A stretch of DNA of 64,000 nucleotides from Chlorobiaceae bacterium (GTDB lineage: Bacteria > Bacteroidota > Chlorobiia > Chlorobiales > Chlorobiaceae). Numbering within the stretch: the first letter of the stretch is position 1; every line of letters starts with the position of its first letter. A model generated the notes under the pieces. The model was not told where the DNA came from. It did not search any database and saw only the letters and a list, made by a program, of their open reading frames with translations. The stretch covers positions 1 through 64,000 of the forward strand of contig JAAXXL010000001.1 in the NCBI GenBank assembly GCA_013334485.1, read 5' to 3'. This document shows positions 1 to 7,655 of the stretch, piece by piece. Both the position numbers and the translations under genes were made by a program.

Positions 1-98
1 ATAATGCCCGCATACTGAACCGGCATCAGATAGCCGCCAAAATCGATAATTTTTGCTCCGGCCTTTTCATGCCAGTCGTACAATGCGGTTTTTTTCAT
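1..98 (-). CDS. gcvT: Aminomethyltransferase (glycine cleavage T protein), N-terminal end only, runs off the window
   Basis: Reverse strand reads [32 protein letters not shown]..., typical GcvT N-terminus; start codon at 98. Confidence 0.85.
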   Translation of the reverse strand, partial: MKKTALYDWHEKAGAKIIDFGGYLMPVQYAGI

Positions 99-506
99 AA
101 CTACCCTATACTAAAGTTGTTGAGCGGATTTACCGCTAAGCGTAAAAAAAACATCCTTGAAGAGAAAAATACGTTTTTTCCCGTGATACCGGAGAAACTG
201 TTCATGGTAAAACAAGGTAAACCATGCAAGTAAAGCCAATATACGAATCCTGATTTCCTGCAAAACAGAGCGGGGAAATATTTTTCAGCGGTCAAGCTAC
301 CTGACGAGGAGAATACAGTGCGGATGCGGTGGTTAGATGATGCACCGACATTATTCGATCAACTTAAAAAACGAGCAATTATGGCCTTACCTGCAGCTTC
401 TTCGGCATCATGGGAGCCTGAACGAAATATTAAATTGACAAGCAATTAGCGCTTCACAGCAAAAAAGGCGAGAATTATGCTTTTGTGCATTGATCCACCA
501 ATTACT

Positions 507-1376
507 CTATCCTCCATATTGATATTTTGGCGCCATTCTTTTTAAATGATAATGAGCCCCTAACAAGTCAGATTCGATTTCATGAAGCTGGTGTGGCAAA
601 ATTTTCAAGTCAAGAATAGAAACATGAACCTCGTAATGCTCAAAATCCGATTTTATCTTCATAAGAACTGAATGGTTGTTGAATCTGCTTCGACAATTTG
701 ATGTTTGACCGATATAAACAACATCGTTAACTTTCTTATCCACCATTTTATAAACACAGGGGAGGTTACTCAATTTTTGCAAAGATAATCCAGAACCTAA
801 CGCGGTAGACCAATCAAGCCCCATCCAGTCCATGTCAGTTGGATTACTGAACAATACGAGTGGCTTCGCAGAAGGCCCTGCAGCAGGATTTTGCATCTCG
901 TTTGGTAACTTTAATCCCCTAATTCCCCGACTCTTCAAACTTGACTTTGAATATGCCTGATGAAAACGACCATAATTACATTGCGTCGAAACACCTGTAC
1001 TTATCCTGTGTCTCCATAACAAGTAATCTTCACAGCCCATGCGATCTCTTTTAGCATGACTGGTAGATGCCACTGAGCATTCATATTCGTGACCATATTC
1101 TCTCAAATATACCCATAGATTTGGAGCCGCAGTATGAGGGTCATCAAATGGCATTTCTGTTGCATAGGCATGTGTTGATAGGGCCGCTAATCGACCTCTC
1201 AAAGAGACTCCAGTTTGACCAATGTAAAACAAATGTTTAATTCCTTTGGCTCTAACCCGGTAAACCCCAGGTCGATTTGGTATCTTTCGAAAGTCAATAC
1301 CTCTATCCTTCAGAGGGACCCATTCACTCCATTCCAGCTCCGCCCAATTCGGAGATAACACATCTGCAGAATACAT
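507..1376 (-). CDS. Protein with two tandem GIY-YIG-like domains
   Basis: Two motif pairs: PGVYRV...LFYIGQTG...LRGRL and PCVYKM...VVYIGQTSNCRSRF, with downstream conserved Glu-type segments. Confidence 0.7.
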   Translation of the reverse strand: MYSADVLSPNWAELEWSEWVPLKDRGIDFRKIPNRPGVYRVRAKGIKHLFYIGQTGVSLRGRLAALSTHAYATEMPFDDPHTAAPNLWVYLREYGHEYECSVASTSHAKRDRMGCEDYLLWRHRISTGVSTQCNYGRFHQAYSKSSLKSRGIRGLKLPNEMQNPAAGPSAKPLVLFSNPTDMDWMGLDWSTALGSGLSLQKLSNLPCVYKMVDKKVNDVVYIGQTSNCRSRFNNHSVLMKIKSDFEHYEVHVSILDLKILPHQLHEIESDLLGAHYHLKRMAPKYQYGG

Positions 1377-1387
1377 AACGACTCCAA

Positions 1388-2053
1388 CTACAATGTTATA
1401 CTGCCATCAATTAAAGCTTGCGCGCATGAGTATTGCCAGTTTGTCTTTTGAGTGGTATTAAATCTTTCAGAGCTAAATCCATTTCCTATTTCCGGAGATG
1501 CATCAGAATTGAAAAACACTTTTTTCTGCCCTTTCAACTCTTTTGTGAGCTTACAGAAAAGAGGCAAATAATCTTTCCCACCTATAAAAACAATAGTATC
1601 GCCATCATCAGGTATTTGACAAAAATCATCGTAGTGATCTGATTTACGTCGATAACTGTAGGGCGGGACATTTCTGGCGTTGCTAAACGTTATATCATAA
1701 TCAGGTGTCAGAAAATCTGAAGCGATTAGCCCCCAACCTGCTGAAAGGATATAGACCTGTTTTACTCCAAATTTATTCACCAAATTCTCATATACTTTAG
1801 GCTTATAGAGTCGAAATGCCGGTAACAAACGCAATGGATTTGATTCGGCATCTTTATTGAATTCCATGAGGCGTTCACGCCAGGAATATTGCCCATCCGA
1901 AAGATCATCTGGCCTCGCATAAATATACTGATCGTTTATAGGCACACCGCCCAGATTGGCTATAAATTTCACTAACCTTCCATCAGTTGTGCGAAACCCT
2001 GACCCAGCCAGTTGTGGATTTTTCCTTCCAGCGCATTGAAGCACAATTTTCAT
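1388..2053 (-). CDS. YaaA/DUF6884-like protein
   Basis: Starts MKIVLQCAGRKN; contains VKQVYILSAGWGLIASDFLTPDYDITF, resembling the 'LSA.yGL....PYd' motif of YaaA/DUF6884 proteins. Confidence 0.5.
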   Translation of the reverse strand: MKIVLQCAGRKNPQLAGSGFRTTDGRLVKFIANLGGVPINDQYIYARPDDLSDGQYSWRERLMEFNKDAESNPLRLLPAFRLYKPKVYENLVNKFGVKQVYILSAGWGLIASDFLTPDYDITFSNARNVPPYSYRRKSDHYDDFCQIPDDGDTIVFIGGKDYLPLFCKLTKELKGQKKVFFNSDASPEIGNGFSSERFNTTQKTNWQYSCAQALIDGSITL

Positions 2054-2748
2054 AACAAGCTTCCGGTTTTTTGGATGAACATGTCGAATGTATCTAAGAA
2101 CGAAGGGTTATAAGTCTCATCAACGTGGTTTTGATTCCACAATCCGGATAACCGAACTTTTTCACGATTGCATTTATAACCCCGCCATTCATGAGACTGG
2201 GGATCTAATGGAGGTTTTTTGTAGTTACTCAGTAATGCAATAGCATTTCTTTCGATAACCCCTCGCAAGCTCTCAGGTGACGGAGCATCATCAACATCCA
2301 AATAGAGGAAAGGCATTTTTGTTATTATTGAGCTTACTTCTTTCTCAAGCAACTCTTCGCCACAACGGATATCAGCGCCTGCTGATGATCCTTGGCCCCA
2401 TGTTGAACATCCAGTGTATTTATCGAAAAGGGTTGTGCCAACGAGCAACCTGAATATTGAGCCTCGATGGTTACCGCCCCCTGTTTTTATCGCACCCTTA
2501 TGTTGGGAAAGTCGTTGAGCTAAAGTTGATTTTGAGTCCTGCTTTAGTCCATGAGTCCCAACTCTGACAATTCTATGACCAGTACCACTATCAGTTCTTA
2601 ACTCCCCATGCTCCATAAAGAAATAAACCCCTCTTCTGGGTAAACTTTTTGAGTTACTATCGGACAGATAAAATGGGCCTCCGGTATTTTGTTCCAGCAT
2701 CTTCAATAACTGGTAAAACATTTTTAGATCATCTTTTCTATTGTCCAT
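2050..2748 (-). CDS. GIY-YIG-like family protein (uncharacterised)
   Basis: RRGVYFFMEHGE...GHRIVRVGTHGL...LAQRLSQHKG resembles a divergent GIY-YIG core; start MDNRKDD chosen at 2748 because the longer ORF start (2847) overlaps the HTH relic. Confidence 0.55.
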   Translation of the reverse strand: MDNRKDDLKMFYQLLKMLEQNTGGPFYLSDSNSKSLPRRGVYFFMEHGELRTDSGTGHRIVRVGTHGLKQDSKSTLAQRLSQHKGAIKTGGGNHRGSIFRLLVGTTLFDKYTGCSTWGQGSSAGADIRCGEELLEKEVSSIITKMPFLYLDVDDAPSPESLRGVIERNAIALLSNYKKPPLDPQSHEWRGYKCNREKVRLSGLWNQNHVDETYNPSFLDTFDMFIQKTGSLL

Positions 2749-2824
2749 TGTCAACAATATCCTGTTGTGATTTGCTGCGCTATTTTGGTAGTAACAATTC
2801 GTTGAACCTGCAGTGAGAAAGGCA

Positions 2825-3054
2825 TTAGAAGCTACTCTCGGAAACAACGGTCAATTTAACGCCAAGGGCATGAAGAACTGCCTGGACGGTTTCAAAACGC
2901 GGATGAGAGCCGACACGTAGCGCTTTGTATAGGCTTTCCCTTCCCAATCCGGAATTTTTGGCTATTTGTGACATCCCCCTCGCTTTTGCAACATCGCCGA
3001 TAGCAGCGATAAATATGGCGTGTCTTCAGCCGCATCAAAACTCAAGGAAAGCAG
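2825..3054 (-). pseudogene. Frameshifted HTH addiction-module antidote protein (HigA-like) relic
   Basis: Reverse strand gives ...IFIAAIGDVAKARGMSQIAKNSGLGRESLYKALRVGSHPRFETVQAVLHALGVKLTVVSESSF*, but the upstream part is interrupted by in-frame stops and continues in another frame. Confidence 0.6.
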
Positions 3055-3270
3055 TTATTCCTGATCTACTTGAGCCTTTTGGCTTTCAGCTTCACGTCTT
3101 TTGATGATCTCGTCAGCCGTAAGACGAACAACTTTGCCATCTATCATGGTAATAATCGCGGTATTGGTACGAATGGCAAGATCTTCGGCAGCTTTGCCCG
3201 CTCGCTGCATTGCTGCATAAGAGCCTGCCATATCAGGATCAGGAGAAAGTCGAATATCTTTTGTTGTCAT
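3055..3270 (-). CDS. Small protein immediately downstream of zeta-type toxin
   Basis: ORF MTTKDIRLSPDPDMAGSYAAMQRAGKAAEDLAIRTNTAIITMIDGKVVRLTADEI; start at 3270, 4 bp from upstream gene end. Confidence 0.65.
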   Translation of the reverse strand: MTTKDIRLSPDPDMAGSYAAMQRAGKAAEDLAIRTNTAIITMIDGKVVRLTADEIIKRREAESQKAQVDQE

Positions 3271-3274
3271 AGTG

Positions 3275-3781
3275 TCAGCTCCATTCAATGAGTTTTGGAG
3301 GGGTAAACGTACCATCGTAGAGTGCCCATGAGTCTACAACTTCTTTGTATTTTCTGTTAAAATTGTCAAGACCAGAAGCAAAGCGACGGCGAATGACATC
3401 TTCAGATATGTTATGGCCGCCTTGTCGAACACGTTCTGCTACACGAGAAACAGCAATATCCGGGGAGTGAAGAGAGATGAACCAGATTTTCACTGCATAT
3501 CCTTTAGCTTTCCAATCCGAGATACGTTGCAGGTAAGCCAAACCGGAAAGAGTTGTTTCAAAAGAAAAGCTTTCACCATTCAATGCGCAATCATCAATCT
3601 CCGTCAGCATAATTCGTGCTGCTTTGATAGCAGCTACTTCCGGGTTAAACGGAGAGAGACCGGCAGCAATCAAATCCGCATTCACAAAACGGAGCATCTG
3701 AGCCTCTTGCGGAAGAAAATCTCTTGCAAATGTCGTTTTGCCTGCGCCGTTGGGGCCTGCGATAATAATAATTTTTTTCAA
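3275..3781 (-). CDS. Zeta toxin family P-loop protein
   Basis: [24 protein letters not shown] Walker A, VNADLIAAGLSPF, FETTLSG motifs typical of zeta-toxin/AAA kinases. Confidence 0.8.
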   Translation of the reverse strand: MKKIIIIAGPNGAGKTTFARDFLPQEAQMLRFVNADLIAAGLSPFNPEVAAIKAARIMLTEIDDCALNGESFSFETTLSGLAYLQRISDWKAKGYAVKIWFISLHSPDIAVSRVAERVRQGGHNISEDVIRRRFASGLDNFNRKYKEVVDSWALYDGTFTPPKLIEWS

Positions 3782-3920
3782 TTCACCTACTTGCCGCTGC
3801 GCTGTTTACTTTACAGTAGTCTTTTAGAAAAGGTAATATTTATCTCACTCTCTCGCATACAAGATCATGACAATTCGTTTTCTTACCCTGCTACAGAAGC
3901 ACTCACTGAGCAGCGAAGTA

Positions 3921-4433
3921 TCAGGACGAAATGCGGATTATAGCCTTGCGAACATCCTTGAGCAACAGAAGAAGATGATACGGGTCGGTCGGAGAGAGGA
4001 TAAAATCAAAGTGTGCGTAAAACTGCCGGGCTCCGTCGTCTTTTGCATGGGCAGCGATTGCCCGGATACCCACAATATCGGCAGCCTGTAGAGTTCGCTT
4101 CATGGCATCTTTCAAAAGTCCGGATCCGATCCCCCGATTTTGCCACTGCTTGCTCACGGCCAAACGCGCCAGTAACATTATAGGGAGAGGGTGGCGTGCC
4201 AAACCCTTTTTCAGGCGATCCGGGGCATCTTCGTAATGCACCTGTCCGACGGTAAGGGTATAGAAACCAATGACCGTGCTGCCTGCCAATCCGACATAGG
4301 TTACCGATGAATCAGCCTGTTGGCTCGCAAGCGCATAGCGCACAAGAAACTTGTTGAGCTGTTCACTGCCGCAGTCAAAATCATTTACCGTATGCGAGCT
4401 CTTGAGCTTTTCGATGGAGAAACAGGTTGACAT
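3921..4433 (-). CDS. GNAT acetyltransferase, TacT-type toxin
   Basis: FDCGSEQLNKFL, LLARLAVSKQWQNRGIGSGLLKDAM, paired with upstream DUF1778-type ORF. Confidence 0.8.
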   Translation of the reverse strand: MSTCFSIEKLKSSHTVNDFDCGSEQLNKFLVRYALASQQADSSVTYVGLAGSTVIGFYTLTVGQVHYEDAPDRLKKGLARHPLPIMLLARLAVSKQWQNRGIGSGLLKDAMKRTLQAADIVGIRAIAAHAKDDGARQFYAHFDFILSPTDPYHLLLLLKDVRKAIIRISS

Positions 4434-4439
4434 GAAACA

Positions 4440-4721
4440 TTACCTCTTTTCGAAAACACTTTGTTTCCGGAAAAGTTTTTCCACTTGTGGCAACTCACGA
4501 TCAGGAGCGTCAAGCGCTTCCATAAATGCCTCCCATTGCCGGGCATCCAGATTAAACGAACGACGATCAGCAAGCATCTCTTCTGCTCGTGACATGGCAC
4601 TTTCAAGCACAAATTGACTTAGTGAGCTATGTGCAGCAACTGCCGCACGATTCAATGCCTCCTTGGCCTCCATCGAGAGGCGGATATCGAGCTTTGCAGT
4701 TTTTGCTGTCTCTATAGCCAT
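4440..4721 (-). CDS. DUF1778 family antitoxin (TacA-type)
   Basis: KTAKLDIRLSMEAKEALNRAAVAAHSSLSQFVLESAMSRAEEMLADRRSFNLDARQWEAFMEALD. Confidence 0.85.
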   Translation of the reverse strand: MAIETAKTAKLDIRLSMEAKEALNRAAVAAHSSLSQFVLESAMSRAEEMLADRRSFNLDARQWEAFMEALDAPDRELPQVEKLFRKQSVFEKR

Positions 4722-4975
4722 AACATGTACTGTTCAGTTGATCTCTGTGCAGTAATATACAAGAAATGCCGGACATTGTCACGACAAAAAAAACGGTCGA
4801 ATGCGCCCGATAAGGTTCAACAAGTTGTGATGGGCAAATTAATTGTCGTAAGCAGTTTAAGTTTTAAGCCCCGGAGAGGCGAAACATCGTTAGCGCAGAC
4901 CCGATGCAGTCGGGGACGTGAAAGGATTTTGAGCACCGCCCAACGAAGTAATCATACTGCGGAACAGATTAATAG

Positions 4976-5296
4976 TCAGGCCCGTTGATGCCCGCACTTC
5001 CAACATGAAGAGAACTGCCCTTCAATCGCTTCGCCGCAATCCGGGCAAACCCATTGGGGATGGGTTTCAAGCAGTGAACTCCGCCATGCCGCCTTCAACT
5101 CGCAGGCCCGGGGATAGTCCTCGTCCTGCATAATCCAGAGTGCAGGGAGGCACTCCTGTGGCGCAAGCTCACCCGACGCAATAGAGAGATGCTCGTTGCG
5201 GATGGTGCAGGCTATCCCTTCGTTGTCGAGAAGCTCCTTGAGCAGGTAGACCTCGCTCGACTGATTCATGGTGTTGGGTGTAAACAAATGCTTCAT
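4976..5296 (-). CDS. DUF2007-type protein with C-terminal zinc ribbon
   Basis: VYLLKELLDNEGIACTIRNEHLSIASGELAPQECLPALWIMQDEDYPRA and WVCPDCGEAIEGQFSSCWKCGHQ. Confidence 0.7.
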   Translation of the reverse strand: MKHLFTPNTMNQSSEVYLLKELLDNEGIACTIRNEHLSIASGELAPQECLPALWIMQDEDYPRACELKAAWRSSLLETHPQWVCPDCGEAIEGQFSSCWKCGHQRA

Positions 5297-5345
5297 CAGG
5301 GCACCTCCATTAATTTATTGCGCGTTTTTATAGCGTAGCGGCGCC

Positions 5346-6002
5346 CTATTTGCCTGTGCCAATGATAACCTCATTCGAAAGCTCATTGCGATCACCGGCT
5401 TTCAGAGGGAAATGGATGGAGAGAATATCTGCACAACGGTCAACCGCTGCTGCAATTGCCGATGCCTGTGTTTTGGCGTGTATACCGCCAACAATGGTTG
5501 TAACGATCTCCTGCCAGGCATCTTTGTGCACCTTGTCGTTAATGCCTTTGTCGGCAATAACACGCACGTGGTGCTCGAAAAGGGAGATATAGATGAGAAT
5601 ACCGGTATGATCAACCGTCTGGTTGAGATCCCTGTAATAAAAGGTTTGAATGGCCGCCTCATCAACCTCCTCCTGCATATCGGAACGGGTAACAAAAAAG
5701 CGTTTAAGAAGAGGTATTCGCTTGATCACTTCGTTAAAAAGGATGAAAACAATGCTGAAGAGAGAAGGAAAGAACCACATACTCTCCTTGCCGATAAATT
5801 GCTCGTAGAGAAAGGTTACGGCAATAGAGACAAGCATCGCCGTCAGGAGACTGCCGAGCATGGATGCAAGCGGATAGTGGTAACTGGAGGGAACCACCAT
5901 AACCACAATTTCGCCCGAGGTGCGTTTTTCAGCCTCAGCTACCCGCCCCTCAATGTGGAGCCGCTCTGAGGCTGTAAGAAATTTTTCCGCCGGATCTTTC
6001 AT
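5346..6002 (-). CDS. TPM-domain membrane protein
   Basis: RVAEAEKRTSGEIVVMVVPSS, TM segments, GILIYISLFEHHVRVIADKGI. Confidence 0.75.
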   Translation of the reverse strand: MKDPAEKFLTASERLHIEGRVAEAEKRTSGEIVVMVVPSSYHYPLASMLGSLLTAMLVSIAVTFLYEQFIGKESMWFFPSLFSIVFILFNEVIKRIPLLKRFFVTRSDMQEEVDEAAIQTFYYRDLNQTVDHTGILIYISLFEHHVRVIADKGINDKVHKDAWQEIVTTIVGGIHAKTQASAIAAAVDRCADILSIHFPLKAGDRNELSNEVIIGTGK

Positions 6003-6029
6003 AATCTAACCTCTCTGTGTTTTCTTTGT

Positions 6030-6164
6030 ACCGCTATAAATCGTCGTGAGCGATTTGAGTGCGAGGCGGGCGGAGCGCAGAAACCGGAATGTACAACCGG
6101 TACATGAGGATTTCGAGCACCGACCAACGAAACAATCAGATAGCGGAACAGATTTATAGCGGTG
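6030..6164. repeat. Copy of dispersed intergenic element with terminal inverted repeats (B copy)
   Basis: Ends ACCGCTATAAATC / GATTTATAGCGGT; core GGCGGAGCGCAGAAACCGGAATGTACAACCGGTACATGAGGATTTCGAGCACC shared with 15392-15533. Confidence 0.75.
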
Positions 6165-6168
6165 CAGG

Positions 6169-6918
6169 CTACCAGTCCCCTGACGCTCCTCCCCCACCAA
6201 AACCACCGCCGCCACCGCCGAAGCCGCCACCACCACCGCCAAAGCTCCCGCCGCCGCCATAGAATCCGCCTCCCAGACCACCATGAACCATAGGCCCTCC
6301 GCCTCTGTGGCCCTTGAAAATCTGGCTGATAAAATAGATCACCAGCAAAATAATGGTAAGCAGTGGAAATGAGGGCTTCCCTCCCCTCTTCTCTGATTTT
6401 GGTTTGGCTTTGTATTCACCGTTAACCGCCGCAATAATTGAGGTGACTCCGGCAGCAAAACCGGCATCAATCCTGCCCGCCTTGAATGCAGGAACAATCT
6501 CGTCATTAATAATCCGACCGGACTGAAGATCGGTCAGCCGCCCCTCAAGACCAAATCCCACTTCAATACGCACCTTGCGCTCAGCCTTTGAGACGATGAG
6601 CAGCACCCCGTTATCACTCCCTTTATGCCCTATTTTCCAGGCCTCGGCAACCCGAATTGAAAAATCCTCAATCGGGTCGCCTTCAAGCGAAGGAACCGTA
6701 AGAATGACTATCTGCGTTGACTCCGCAGCCTCAAACTGTGCAAGTTTCGACTCAAGTTCAGCCCTGGCTGAAGGCGAAATCATGGCTGCATAATCGTTGA
6801 TCCGACCTGAAAGAGCCGGTACATTGAGAGCAGAAAGGGTCCTGAATGGTATAAACAGGAGCAGTGCCGTCAAGAAAAAAAGAGCTGCCCTTACAGCCGG
6901 CCTTGTCAGTCGTGTCAT
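6169..6918 (-). CDS. TPM-domain (YgcG-like) secreted/membrane protein with Gly-rich tail
   Basis: LSGRINDYAAMISPSARAELESKLAQFEAAESTQIVILTVPSLEGDPIEDFSIRVAEAWKIG; C-terminus GGGGGFGGGGGGFGGGG. Confidence 0.85.
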   Translation of the reverse strand: MTRLTRPAVRAALFFLTALLLFIPFRTLSALNVPALSGRINDYAAMISPSARAELESKLAQFEAAESTQIVILTVPSLEGDPIEDFSIRVAEAWKIGHKGSDNGVLLIVSKAERKVRIEVGFGLEGRLTDLQSGRIINDEIVPAFKAGRIDAGFAAGVTSIIAAVNGEYKAKPKSEKRGGKPSFPLLTIILLVIYFISQIFKGHRGGGPMVHGGLGGGFYGGGGSFGGGGGGFGGGGGGFGGGGASGDW

Positions 6919-6932
6919 ATCGTAATGCTGTA

Positions 6933-7520
6933 TCAGAATTTTACCGCCGGAACAGCCTTGGCTGCCTCATCCGCCTTGAAATAGGCCTTTGCCTGAAGCT
7001 TCAAAAGAAGGCTGTTGGTGAGAGAGTTCGGGAACTTCCGGATTGAGAAATTAAAAATCTCAACAGCCCCGTTATAGCGCTGACGGGCAACACTGATACG
7101 GTTTTCAGTGCCTTCAAGCTGAATCTGCAGGTCCCGGAAATTCTGATTGGCCTTGAGTTCAGGATAGCGCTCTACGGCTATAAGCAAGCGTGAAAGGGAT
7201 GATGAGAGATTTCCCTGGGCACTCTGGAATTTGGCCATAGCAGCAGGGTCACTGAGCATGGCGGGTGTGAGCTGAATAGAGGTTGCTTTAGCTCTCGCTT
7301 CAATAACAGCGGTAAGGGTCTCCTTTTCAAAATTGGCCGCGCCCTTGACGGTGGCAACAAGATTCGGTACCAGATCCGCCCTGCGCTGAAGCTGCGACTC
7401 AAGGTCTCCCCATGAGCGGTTCACACCCTCTTCATTCTGCTGGATGCTGTTGTAGCCGCATCCGGAAAGGGTGCTGAAAAACAGAAAAAAAGCAAAAAGC
7501 TTGACCATAGACCATTTCAT
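6933..7520 (-). CDS. LemA family lipoprotein
   Basis: [36 protein letters not shown]; lipobox LSGC; start at 7520 preceded by AGGAGAGAG. Confidence 0.85.
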   Translation of the reverse strand: MKWSMVKLFAFFLFFSTLSGCGYNSIQQNEEGVNRSWGDLESQLQRRADLVPNLVATVKGAANFEKETLTAVIEARAKATSIQLTPAMLSDPAAMAKFQSAQGNLSSSLSRLLIAVERYPELKANQNFRDLQIQLEGTENRISVARQRYNGAVEIFNFSIRKFPNSLTNSLLLKLQAKAYFKADEAAKAVPAVKF

Positions 7521-7655
7521 ATCTCTCTCCTGAATGTTAATGTTGTTCATTGAATTATAAATATCGCTGCCATAATACTGCTCCACTCAAGCAAAAAACT
7601 CTTCATCTTCCATCCGTCCTTGCTGTCCCTGAAGTCCTTTACGTCCTTGCCCGCT

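Noticed and set aside
101-506. Short ORFs between gcvT and the GIY-YIG operon, including a ~43-codon plus-strand frame MRWLDDAPTLFDQLKKRAIMALPAASSASWEPERN
   Set aside because: No recognisable family; could be a gene remnant but cannot be supported from sequence alone.
2749-2847. N-terminal extension of the 265-aa GIY-YIG-like ORF
   Set aside because: Overlaps the HTH relic, and the sequence looks non-coding in that frame; start at MDNRKDD preferred.
3413-3943. 176-aa plus-strand ORF
   Set aside because: Antisense to the zeta-type toxin; Cys/Ser-rich pattern typical of antisense frames.
6059-6262. Poly-proline plus-strand ORF (67 aa)
   Set aside because: Antisense of the Gly-rich TPM tail plus the dispersed element; coding-strand artefact.
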